Assembly (NCBI GenBank): GCA_003551645.1
Contig: PUND01000052.1
Span: 1 to 35,529, forward strand
Reading direction: 5' to 3'
DNA: 35,529 nt
Source of the DNA: Phycisphaerae bacterium
GTDB taxonomy: Bacteria; Planctomycetota; Phycisphaerae; SM23-33
Position numbers and translations under genes: made by a program. Shown one piece after another: positions 8,390 through 17,087 of the stretch; position 1 is the stretch's first letter; each line of letters starts with the position of its first letter. The notes under the pieces were generated by a model. That model made no database searches, was not told the DNA's origin, and saw only the letters and a list, made by a program, of their open reading frames with translations.

Positions 8390-8746
8390 TTACGCCTGCT
8401 TGCCGGCTTGCGAACCTCCCGACGCCGGCTTCTGCGGCGTGGAAGGAGTCTCACTACCGGCCGGGGCCTGCGGTTCAGACTTCTTGCCAAGCCCCATCGG
8501 AAGCGACGAGCCCCAGCAGGCCGCCATCGCGCAGCCGAACGTTACTATCATCGCCAGCGTGCCGACCACGCTCTGGAGCACCCTCGACCAGCGAGCAGCT
8601 GTGAAGCCGAAGAAGCCCAGAAAGAACAACATCGTGACCATGCCAAGTACGCCGACGCAGAGGAAGAACGGCCGCCTCACGTGCTCCCACCGGACAACCA
8701 GGTACAGGTAAAACACCAGAAGAATCGCGGGCACCAGAAGGTCCAT
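8390..8746 (-). CDS. Hypothetical small membrane protein
   Basis: MDLLVPAILLVFYLYLVVRWEHVRR start with AAAGGAG SD; three hydrophobic segments. Confidence 0.65.
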   Translation of the reverse strand: MDLLVPAILLVFYLYLVVRWEHVRRPFFLCVGVLGMVTMLFFLGFFGFTAARWSRVLQSVVGTLAMIVTFGCAMAACWGSSLPMGLGKKSEPQAPAGSETPSTPQKPASGGSQAGKQA

Positions 8747-9052
8747 GCTGCCATCTCCTTTCGCTAAGAAGCGGACGTGCATGGCGTCATCACCCGCGGG
8801 GAGGGCACGAACGCCTCCACAACCAGGTAAGGCCCCAAGGCCTGACCAACGCGGGCGATTCAGCCGATGCTCAAAGAAGCATATGCGGCAAGCGGCTTAA
8901 CGTCAACCCGATAAAGCCAAACATGGCAAAAACTTTCGACAGGGCCCGCCGCCACGGGGCTTGACCTCCGACCGCCGGGGCCTGACAATCGGGCTGTCGC
9001 GACGATGTCGGGAACTCGCCGCGTCCGATGGGCGGCACCGGACAACCGAATA

Positions 9053-9126
9053 CGGGGCGTAGCTCAGCTTGGCAGAGCGCCTGCTTTGGGAGCAGGAGGC
9101 CGCTGGTTCAAATCCAGTCGCCCCGA
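9053..9126 (+). tRNA. tRNA-Pro (anticodon TGG)
   Basis: Cloverleaf: acceptor CGGGGCG/CGCCCCG, anticodon arm CCTGC-TTTGGGA-GCAGG, T arm GCTGG-TTCAAAT-CCAGT; CCA not encoded. Confidence 0.96.
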
Positions 9127-9159
9127 GTGAAAGAGCCGGTCAGAGACCGGCTCTTTCAC
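9127..9159 (+). terminator. Trailer hairpin directly abutting tRNA-Pro
   Basis: Perfect 15-bp stem GTGAAAGAGCCGGTC-AGA-GACCGGCTCTTTCAC. Confidence 0.7.
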
Positions 9160-9279
9160 TAGAGGGGTAGAGCAGGAGAGAGGAGAAAGTAGAAAGGGCG
9201 GCAGAGCCGGCAGTCGCGCCAAGACGTTCATGACGTCAAGACAGCTCTACCCCGGCATCCTTTCTACTTTCTACTCTCT
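9160..9279. repeat. Purine-rich short repeat and its inverted counterpart flanking ~60 bp
   Basis: GAGGAGAAAGTAGAAAGG (near 9180-9198) vs CCTTTCTACTTTCTACTC (near 9260-9277), 1 mismatch over 18; also GGGGTAGAG vs CTCTACCCC. Confidence 0.7.
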
Positions 9280-9314
9280 GACCGTCGGACCACTATCCGC
9301 ATCGGGAGAAGCCG

Positions 9315-9524
9315 ATGGCCTTCGCCTTCGAGAAGCTGGCGGTTTATCGGAAAGCCGTCGCTTTCGCCGATGGCGTCTGCACGTTGACCAGGGGATTTCC
9401 TCGGGGCTACTTCTTCCTGGCCGACCAGATCAGCCGCGCGGCCTTGTCCATCGCCGCCAACATCGCCGAGGGCAACGGCCGATTCACCAAGGCAGACAGA
9501 AAGAACTTCTTCGGCATCGCACGC
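9315..9524 (+). pseudogene. 3'-truncated four-helix-bundle (23S rRNA intervening-sequence-type) protein
   Basis: MAFAFEKLAVYRKAVAFADGVCTLTRGFPRGYFFLADQISRAALSIAANIAEGNGRFTKADRKNFFGIAR matches the family N-terminal half; sequence after FFGIAR is unrelated and runs into the opposite-strand gene. Confidence 0.75.
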
Positions 9525-9621
9525 CATGGCGGGGCTTGCGAGCCCCGGCAAAACAGCGGCAGGCGGGGCAGCGAAGCCGAAAAACCCGAAGGCCCGGCTG
9601 CTCACCCAGGGGAAAACCGGA

Positions 9622-11532
9622 CTATCTTCTCTGGGGCGAAAGCTCACGCTCTCTTCGCTGGCGGTATTCCTCCAGCCCTTCCGGCCGGGGGAACGCACGG
9701 TCGAAGTCGATGTCTTCCTGCTCACAGACGGGGCGCAGGTAGTGCTCGACCATATCGTAAATCGCCAGCCGGGTCCGGTTCGGAAGCGACTGATACAAGC
9801 TTGACCGCTCCACCAGAGTCAGGTTGTATCCGACCATTCGCGGCTCTATAAGGAGGTTACTGGCGATGCCCTCCACCAGCGGCGCCAGCGACGGCAGTTG
9901 CTGCTTGACCCTGTCGGCCACCCGCGACTGATGGAACCTGTTAAACACGCGCTGCGCCCACTGCATACTCTCGCGGTACTGCTGCATGTCTCCGGTGGCC
10001 GCGGAGATGAACGCCGTCTGAAGCGATATTGATATCTGGCTGGCGGCCGCATCCAGCGTGTCGGTGCCCTCGGAGAGCATGTCGTAGAGGACGAAGTCCT
10101 CCACATCCTCGAAGTCCCACCGGCCGCCGGTCATCTCGTAGTTGTCCTTGATGTACTCGAAGTAGTCCTGAGCGGCTCGCATATTCCGGCCGGCGACGAG
10201 CATGCTTATCGCCTGGGTGAGGTAGTTTATATGGCCGGGACCAAAGACATTGTCCTCGAAATCCTTGCCCGAGGTGGCAATGTTGGCCTTGGCAATCCTC
10301 TCATGTTCGGCGTGTGTCGGGCGGATGAACCGCGGGTCCGACCAGAAGCTGATGTACGGCTCATGAGGGGCTTCGGGGTTGTTCACATAGGTCATCCGCC
10401 CCTGCCAGGTGAGCTGCTTGAGTGAGTTCAGGACTATCCGATCCGTATTCAGGGAATCGATGTCATCCAAACCCAGACTCTCGGTGATATGCAGCCCGTA
10501 GGTCACCCAATAAAGCCCGTGCGGCCAGACCTGTCGCCAGTCCATCGGCCCGTAACGCTCCATGAGCTGAAGCATCCAGTCCGGGTCCATTCGGTACACG
10601 TTCCAGAGCAGTTGGGCGCGGAGGAACGCCAGCATCCTCTGCCTGGCCAACTCGTGGTCCGGGTCGTTGATGACCCGGTACACCTGCAGTTCATCTTCGT
10701 TTTGGGGCCTTGGCGGTCCCAGTCGCACCATATCCACGCTCGGATGCCGACTGAAGCGGTTGTACGCCTCAAGGAAGCCCTCATCCACACCCATGCCGAC
10801 CTCCCGCAGGACCTCGACATAGTCGGCGACTTCAGGGTCCTCCAGCAGCACGGCGAGCTGATCCCGCTGTATGCGGCGGTCTCCCTGGCGGCGCGGGTCC
10901 CTGTCCAGGGGGGCCTGGGCGATGGGGCGGAACCAGTCGATGGTCTCAGCGGCGGTACCGGGCCTGGGGCTGCCAAGAAGACGCTGCATCTCGCCGGCCC
11001 AGCGCTGCTTGTAGCTCATATGCATCTCGTCGAGCGACATGCCCATCTTCGAGAAGAATATCCACCCAAGCTCACGGTACAGCACCAGCGCATCCGGGTT
11101 CCGAGGTATGCCCTGGTCCCTCAGCAGCCGAACACCGTTCATGACCCACCGCCAGCGTTCGTCGGGCGTGTGTGTGGCGGCCGATATATTCCACGCCATG
11201 TTCCAGGCATGGAAGCCCCAGACGCCGGCGAACCTCGGCTGCAGCCGGCAGATGGCGTCCGCAAGCTGCATGGCGTCGAAGTATTGACCGGCATCCTTGA
11301 GCTGCTGGGCGCGTATCCACAGCACGCTGACCAACGGTGTTCGAAGCCCGCCCGGAGCCATCGTAAGCAGCGCAAGCTCCGGGTGCCGCTGGGCGACAAC
11401 GCCGCCGCCGGACCGCTCGTGCTGTTGCTCAAAGCGACTCTCCAGCGGGCCTTGCAGCATGCCCGCGGTCACGAAGCAGACCACGGCCACCGCCGCCAGA
11501 AGAACCTGTATCAGTCTCTTTCGATCGCCCAT
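9622..11532 (-). CDS. Hypothetical membrane-anchored protein, possibly TPR-like, last gene of SPFH-ABC cluster
   Basis: 636 aa, one N-terminal TM, helical repeats (LKDAGQYFDAMQLADAICRLQPRFAGVWGFHAWN); 3 bp from upstream gene. Confidence 0.85.
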   Translation of the reverse strand: MGDRKRLIQVLLAAVAVVCFVTAGMLQGPLESRFEQQHERSGGGVVAQRHPELALLTMAPGGLRTPLVSVLWIRAQQLKDAGQYFDAMQLADAICRLQPRFAGVWGFHAWNMAWNISAATHTPDERWRWVMNGVRLLRDQGIPRNPDALVLYRELGWIFFSKMGMSLDEMHMSYKQRWAGEMQRLLGSPRPGTAAETIDWFRPIAQAPLDRDPRRQGDRRIQRDQLAVLLEDPEVADYVEVLREVGMGVDEGFLEAYNRFSRHPSVDMVRLGPPRPQNEDELQVYRVINDPDHELARQRMLAFLRAQLLWNVYRMDPDWMLQLMERYGPMDWRQVWPHGLYWVTYGLHITESLGLDDIDSLNTDRIVLNSLKQLTWQGRMTYVNNPEAPHEPYISFWSDPRFIRPTHAEHERIAKANIATSGKDFEDNVFGPGHINYLTQAISMLVAGRNMRAAQDYFEYIKDNYEMTGGRWDFEDVEDFVLYDMLSEGTDTLDAAASQISISLQTAFISAATGDMQQYRESMQWAQRVFNRFHQSRVADRVKQQLPSLAPLVEGIASNLLIEPRMVGYNLTLVERSSLYQSLPNRTRLAIYDMVEHYLRPVCEQEDIDFDRAFPRPEGLEEYRQRRERELSPQRR

Positions 11533-11535
11533 AGC

Positions 11536-13164
11536 TTACACCTGCACCCGCGCGAGTTCGCGCTTGCTGAAGATGACGCACGCGGCCAGCAGTATCAGTC
11601 CGGAGCGCACCACCAGCGCCCACAGCGCCGTCTCGCCCACCTGCAGCCACGGGATAATCATCCCTTCAACCAAGCTCTCGGTCGGCGAGGTGCGGCTGAA
11701 ATTTGGAAGCAACTGGTCCATTACGTAGAAGACGACCCTGCCGAACTGAACGCCTATGGTCCGGTGTTCCGGCGCTATTTCCACCGACTCCGCAATGAAG
11801 CCCCTGACCAGCGCGAACGGCAGCACCGACATAGACACCAGGGACCCGACCGAGAACGACAGGAAAGTTCCCGCGAATACGCCCACGGCGGCGATGAAGG
11901 ATACCTGCAGTAGTATCAGCAGGACGCCACGCAGATAGTTCCACTCGAATTGCCCGACACGGAACATCACGCCGAGGTGTTCCCGCGGAAGGGCTATGCT
12001 GAACCCGGAGCGGTTCTGGTACCACAGTGTCGTCCGCCCGGTCGCCTCATCGACCACGCGCGCCGAGAGAGTCAGCGTGGATGTTATCCCGGCCGCGTCG
12101 TCGCGTATGTCGCCGCCGGAAACGCCGGTCTCGGGGTTCTGGGCCAGCCAGACACCCGGCAGTGTCTCGCCGTAGGTCTCGCCCAGAGGGTTAAGTCGGT
12201 ACACCAGTTGGACCGTCTCATCCACCACCACCTCGACATCACTGTCGGCGTCGACACCGGCGCGAGTCGCCTGCCGCATCTCGTCCTGCTCGAATCGCAC
12301 GAGAAACGCATCGTCGGTCAAGCCGAGAACTCGCCCGTCAACGCCGGCAACGCGAACCGGGCCACGGTAAACCAGTCGAGACAGTAGGCGCCCCGGGGCC
12401 TCGATCCGGGCCAGACCCTGCTCGGCATCGACATGCGTGACGCGCCCCCCGCCGACGAACCGACCCCCCTCCACGTCGATACCATCGAACGTCCAGCTTA
12501 TCCGACCACCCGGCTCCACAGACTGGCGGCGCAGAAGCTCCTGGGTGTAGATTTCCTCGGCCAGCAGTTCCCGCGCGCGCTCGACATTGCCGTCCGCCTG
12601 GTCCAGGAACTCCCGGACATTGTCCTCATATCTCTGCTCGCGGTGGAGAGTCTCGATGCGGTCTTCGACGCGGGAGAGCACCTCCTGCTCGATGCCCACC
12701 GGCCCGCGGCGGGCACGGGCGGTGAATATCTCCGTCTCTACAGCCCGTCGTTCGTCCGGCGGGGCCTCCTGTGTCCGCAGGTGCTGGGCCAGTGCGTAGA
12801 TAGCCGCCGCAGACACGGCCAGCAGCAAGACGTTGAGCATCACCACACCGAGCCATCGCCCTATCACGTATTGACTGCGCCCCAGCGGTTTGCTGGCAAC
12901 GGTGAATATATGCTTGCGTTCCACGTCTGAGCTGACCACCCCAACGGACAGGAATACCGTCGCCAGCGTCAGAAGCGCGCTGGTGAAGCCCGTCGAATAG
13001 GCCAGGAAGGTGCGTATGCGGCCGGGCAGTGTGCCATCGCCGGTCATTACGAACGGAAGCGAGGCGATGCATGCGGCCAGCAGCACCATGAACACCGCGG
13101 CGACCTTCGTACGCAGACACTGGCTGAAGGTCTGTCGGGCAATTGCCCAGATGCCGCCCATCAC
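11536..13164 (-). CDS. ABC-2 type transporter permease with large soluble insertion
   Basis: IWAIARQTFSQCLRTKVAAVFMVLL...VFLSVGVVSSDVERKHIFTVASKPLGRSQYVIGRWLG; start overlaps ATPase stop (ATGA type). Confidence 0.88.
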   Translation of the reverse strand: MMGGIWAIARQTFSQCLRTKVAAVFMVLLAACIASLPFVMTGDGTLPGRIRTFLAYSTGFTSALLTLATVFLSVGVVSSDVERKHIFTVASKPLGRSQYVIGRWLGVVMLNVLLLAVSAAAIYALAQHLRTQEAPPDERRAVETEIFTARARRGPVGIEQEVLSRVEDRIETLHREQRYEDNVREFLDQADGNVERARELLAEEIYTQELLRRQSVEPGGRISWTFDGIDVEGGRFVGGGRVTHVDAEQGLARIEAPGRLLSRLVYRGPVRVAGVDGRVLGLTDDAFLVRFEQDEMRQATRAGVDADSDVEVVVDETVQLVYRLNPLGETYGETLPGVWLAQNPETGVSGGDIRDDAAGITSTLTLSARVVDEATGRTTLWYQNRSGFSIALPREHLGVMFRVGQFEWNYLRGVLLILLQVSFIAAVGVFAGTFLSFSVGSLVSMSVLPFALVRGFIAESVEIAPEHRTIGVQFGRVVFYVMDQLLPNFSRTSPTESLVEGMIIPWLQVGETALWALVVRSGLILLAACVIFSKRELARVQV

Positions 13165-14417
13165 TGCTTCTCCCGGGAATCGCCTTCCCTGTTGTCGGCG
13201 TCGTCGCCGGGTTTGTTTATCAGCTTATCGAGTACGTCGCGATCGGCCTGGTCGTGGTGTTTCTGCTCAGCGACCGAGGGCTCTGCGGGTCGCCCATCCT
13301 CGTCGGACTGTTCCTGTTCGTCCCCGTCGCCGGAGCCGACAAGCTCGCGCAGCACTTCCTCGGTCTGCTCGGCGTCCTGCTCATCGGCCGGCTGCTCGGC
13401 GGGTTGCTCGGCCGGCTGCTGTTCCGGCGGCTCTTCGTCTTCGTGGCCGACGGCGACGAGCCGGTCCAGTATTTCGCGCCCCTCGGAAGGTTGACGGAGG
13501 AATTCCGCCACCTCGCCGGTTGACACCGCTCCGCCGGTGGCGAGCCGCTGGCGTTGGGCATCTTCGACTATCTGCAGGAATAGTGACTCCAGCGTGGTCC
13601 GGGGTGCGGACACCTCAACCACTTCGCGTCCGGAGTCTCTGAGCACCGACTCAACCTTTTCAAGCGTCTGCTGGTCCAGTTGGTCGGTGGTCAATTGCGT
13701 AAGCTCCGATTTCGCAAGCAGCTCATTGACGTCGCCCAAAGCTCGCCGCCTGCCGCCGTAGAGCACGCATACTCGCTCACACACGTCCTCGACGTCGGCC
13801 AGAAGGTGACTGGAGAGGATGACCGTCTTGCCCCGCTGGCCGAGCAGACGGATCAAATCCTTGAACTGCCGCGTGCCGATGGGGTCCATGCCGCTGGTCG
13901 GCTCGTCGAGTATCAGCAGGTCCGGGTCGTTAATCAGCGCCTGGGCAAGCCCGATGCGCCGCTGCATGCCCTTGGAGTACTCTCCCACACGCCGGTAGGC
14001 CACGCCGCGAAGGCCCACCATGTCCAGCAACATCTCAATCCGCCTTCGCCGCTCCTGGCGTGGCTGGTGGAACAGACGTCCGTAGAAATCCAGCGTCTCC
14101 CGCGCATCCAGGAACGGGTAAAGGTGAGAGTCTTCCGGCAAAAAGCCGATGCGATTCTTGGTCGCAACATCCGTAGGGCGCCGTCCGAAGACGGCTATCC
14201 GGCCGCGGGTGGGAAACAGCAGCCCCAGGACCATCTTCAGCGTGGTCGTCTTGCCCGACCCGTTAGGACCAAGCAGCCCGAACACCTCGCCCGGACGAAT
14301 ATCAAGGTCAAGGTCGGCCACGGCCGTTACCTTCTCGCGGAGCCAGAAGTCGCGAAACACCTTCGTCAACTTCACCGTCGCGACTACCGCATTATTGTCT
14401 GTCGTCTGGCTAACCAT
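13161..14417 (-). CDS. ABC transporter ATP-binding protein with acidic C-terminal tail
   Basis: Walker A GPNGSGKTTT, signature YSKGMQRRIGLAQAL, Walker B LLILDEPTSGMDP; tail EQQPAEQPAEQPADEQDAEQTEE. Confidence 0.95.
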   Translation of the reverse strand: MVSQTTDNNAVVATVKLTKVFRDFWLREKVTAVADLDLDIRPGEVFGLLGPNGSGKTTTLKMVLGLLFPTRGRIAVFGRRPTDVATKNRIGFLPEDSHLYPFLDARETLDFYGRLFHQPRQERRRRIEMLLDMVGLRGVAYRRVGEYSKGMQRRIGLAQALINDPDLLILDEPTSGMDPIGTRQFKDLIRLLGQRGKTVILSSHLLADVEDVCERVCVLYGGRRRALGDVNELLAKSELTQLTTDQLDQQTLEKVESVLRDSGREVVEVSAPRTTLESLFLQIVEDAQRQRLATGGAVSTGEVAEFLRQPSEGREILDRLVAVGHEDEEPPEQQPAEQPAEQPADEQDAEQTEEVLRELVGSGDGDEQEQSDEDGRPAEPSVAEQKHHDQADRDVLDKLINKPGDDADNREGDSREKQ

Positions 14418-14581
14418 ATTATCTTCCGTACAGTAGCGGCCCTGTGATGTCCGGGACGCCAGGTAATCCGTCGGTCGGCGCGGCGCCGGGGTGCGGGGCT
14501 TCGCGAGCCGGCAGTCCGCTCAAGCCCTGTATCCGCCCGGCTCGGCGCCCCCAGACGGCCGCACCGTCTCAAGCGTCTCGG

Positions 14582-15982
14582 CTATCTCTCGCGGCCGCGC
14601 TGCTGTATGGCCCGCAGCGCCTCGCGCTCTATGTCTCTGGATATCTCCGGCGGCCTACGTATACGCAGGACGGTCTTTCCGCCGCGGGTCGGAGGTAGGA
14701 TGTACTTCTCTATATCAGGCCGCGAAAGTATTTCCTGCCGCGTCTCCGCCCAGAGATATTGCATCATGGTGTCCGGGTCTCGTTCGAACTCGTCGCGAAG
14801 CTCGGCGAACTGCCTGGCCCGGCTCTTGACCGACTCCACGACCTGTGACTTATACGACCGGGCCTCGGCGAGGATTCTGCTGGCCTCGCCGCCGGTGGTT
14901 CCGAGCATCAGGACCTGGTCAATTCGTTCCAGGATTTGCTCGGCCTCGGCTATCTGCTCGCTGGCCTGCTGCTCATTCCCGGAACGCCGCGCCTCGCGGG
15001 CCGAGTCCACCAGTCGGACATACCTGCCTATCAGATTGGTATCGTCGGCCTCATGCGCGGTCACGTCTTCGAGCGTCTCAATACGCCAGGGGTGCCCGAC
15101 CAGCCGGGAATAGTTCGCCCCGGCCGCCGCGGCAAGGATGTCCTCGGCCTCCGAGGCCGCCGCGTTGACCATTTGCTCGGCCTCGCTGGAGGCGCGCTGG
15201 GCTTCTTCGTAGGCCTCACGCGCCCTCAGCGGCCACTCGTTGCCTTCTATGTCGATGGTCCTCAGGGCCAGGCCCGTGTTCAGCTTTTCCAGATACTGCT
15301 GTGCCAGCAGCGTCACCTCGGTCTTGAACTGCTCCTGCTCGCCCCGCCTTAGACCGTCCGCTGTGCGGTGGCCGGCCGCGCGAATAGCCGCCGCCGACAC
15401 CGCCGAGCGGATCATCTCCTCGGTCGGATTGACATCCACGACCTCATCGGTGCCGTAGATGGTCCGGGTGTACGGGTCGGGCACGTTGCGCTTGTACGCG
15501 ACCGGGTCTTCCACCTGGTAGGCGACTTCCAGCTTCATGTGCAGCAAGCTGCGGTCGCCGGTCAGCAACGCGCCGTCCCAGCCGGGCCGAAGCCCCTGGG
15601 CCTGAGGGCGGACCTCGCTGAGCGGCCTGGTCCGGTCTTCGGGCGTCAGGTGCATCCAGAAGCCGTCAACCGTCAGGCGCTGTTCCCGCATATCGACCTT
15701 CTCGATCCGACCGATGGGAAAAGGCCATCCGTACGCCAGCCCCTCTGGAGCCACCCGGGTGATGCGACCAAAACGGTAAATGATGCCGTTCTCGCCGGAG
15801 TCTATGCTCGCCAGTCCGGTCAAGGCCCAGGCGACCACCACCAGCAGCATCACCAGCGAGAGCAGACGGAAGCTCACCTTAAGCGCATCGGCGAGTGAGC
15901 GTGACGCCTCATCGTCTGAATCCAGCACCGGGTCCGGCGAGGCCTGCACCGCCTGGTATTTGTCACGTTCGTCGCTGGTCAT
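14582..15982 (-). CDS. SPFH/band-7 protein, HflK-like
   Basis: TM then GENGIIYRFGRITRVAPEGLAYGWPFPIGRIEKVDMREQRL and long coiled coil; ATGA overlap with upstream gene. Confidence 0.88.
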   Translation of the reverse strand: MTSDERDKYQAVQASPDPVLDSDDEASRSLADALKVSFRLLSLVMLLVVVAWALTGLASIDSGENGIIYRFGRITRVAPEGLAYGWPFPIGRIEKVDMREQRLTVDGFWMHLTPEDRTRPLSEVRPQAQGLRPGWDGALLTGDRSLLHMKLEVAYQVEDPVAYKRNVPDPYTRTIYGTDEVVDVNPTEEMIRSAVSAAAIRAAGHRTADGLRRGEQEQFKTEVTLLAQQYLEKLNTGLALRTIDIEGNEWPLRAREAYEEAQRASSEAEQMVNAAASEAEDILAAAAGANYSRLVGHPWRIETLEDVTAHEADDTNLIGRYVRLVDSAREARRSGNEQQASEQIAEAEQILERIDQVLMLGTTGGEASRILAEARSYKSQVVESVKSRARQFAELRDEFERDPDTMMQYLWAETRQEILSRPDIEKYILPPTRGGKTVLRIRRPPEISRDIEREALRAIQQRGRER

Positions 15983-17049
15983 TGTTCGGTCCTCTCGGTT
16001 TCTTCACTCTGATCCGACCCGCCCGCGGGAGCCGGCACCTTCGGCGGAGTCGGAAGTACCAGCGAGTCTTGGGTGGGTGGACTGTTGAAGAAGCTCACGC
16101 TCGGCAGCGTTGAGCCATCCAGTAGGATTACCGTGCGTTCGTCGAGTTCTTCTCTCAGGGACCGCAGGTAACGCAGAAACGCGCTCAACTGCGGGTTCTC
16201 CGCGAACTGCTCGTAGTACTCCGCCGCGGCGCGGTCGCCCTCGGTGCGGATTTCCTCGGACTTGCGCTGAGCGAAGGCCAGTATCTGGTCCCGGCTCGAC
16301 CTGGCCCGCTCGCGTATGGCCGTGGCTCGGGCCTCACCCCGGGCGCGGAACGTGTCGGCCGCGGCCGACCGCTCCTCGCGCATGGCGTTTATCACCTGGG
16401 CGGTGGCGCCTTCCGGGATATTCAAGCTCTTGACGCCCACATCCACAATATGCACGCCGTACAGGTCGCGGGCCTGCTCACGCAGACGCGGCAGGATCCG
16501 CTCCTGGGCTATCTCCTCGAGCTTCATACTTTCCGGGTCGGTATTGACAAAGTCGGCAAAGGGATGCTGGCCCACCACATCGCGCATGCGGCTGCGGAGC
16601 AGCGAGCGGATGCTCCGCTCGGCGGCATCGATGGCACGGACGCTGTTGTAAAACTGCCGCGGGTCCTCGATCCGCCAGGCGCAATACATGGTCAGCAGGA
16701 TGGGGTTCTTGTCCTGTGTCTGCACCTCATCGACCGGGCTCTCGAAAAGGTGCGTCCGAGCGTCGTACCGCACGACCGACTGAATCGGATAAGGCCAGCG
16801 GAAGCGCAGCCCCGCATCGCCGCCCCGGCCGCTCATGTCCAAACCGCCGTCAAGCTCGGCCGTACCCGCGCCGGCTTGGGACATCTCGCCGCCGTCGCCC
16901 GTCCTGGCTCCGTGGTAAACGTGCGTGGTCCGACCAAAGGTTTGAACCAGCACTATCTCGGAGGTGTCCACCGTGAACGTCACCATGTACGTCAACAGCA
17001 ACAGGACAACCACCGCCGCCAGTATGATGATTCCAATGTGCTTTCTCAT
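15979..17049 (-). CDS. SPFH/band-7 protein, HflC-like
   Basis: N-terminal TM, FTVDTSEIVLVQTFGRTTHV, DPRQFYNSVRAIDAAERSIRSLLRSRMRDVVGQHPFADFVN, IVDVGVKSLNIPEGATAQVINAMREERSAAADTFRARGEARAT. Confidence 0.92.
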   Translation of the reverse strand: MRKHIGIIILAAVVVLLLLTYMVTFTVDTSEIVLVQTFGRTTHVYHGARTGDGGEMSQAGAGTAELDGGLDMSGRGGDAGLRFRWPYPIQSVVRYDARTHLFESPVDEVQTQDKNPILLTMYCAWRIEDPRQFYNSVRAIDAAERSIRSLLRSRMRDVVGQHPFADFVNTDPESMKLEEIAQERILPRLREQARDLYGVHIVDVGVKSLNIPEGATAQVINAMREERSAAADTFRARGEARATAIRERARSSRDQILAFAQRKSEEIRTEGDRAAAEYYEQFAENPQLSAFLRYLRSLREELDERTVILLDGSTLPSVSFFNSPPTQDSLVLPTPPKVPAPAGGSDQSEETERTEQ

Positions 17050-17087
17050 AATCGCTTCCTCGAAATCTCGCGGAGCAGCCGACTGAT

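Noticed and set aside
9525-9851. C-terminal extension of the four-helix-bundle ORF
   Set aside because: Unrelated Arg/Pro/Gly-rich sequence overlapping the 3' end of the convergent 636-aa gene.
12456-12490. CGAACC-N15-CGATACC, a near-match to the array promoter motif
   Set aside because: Lies inside the ABC permease coding region and the second box is CGAT rather than CGTA; likely chance.
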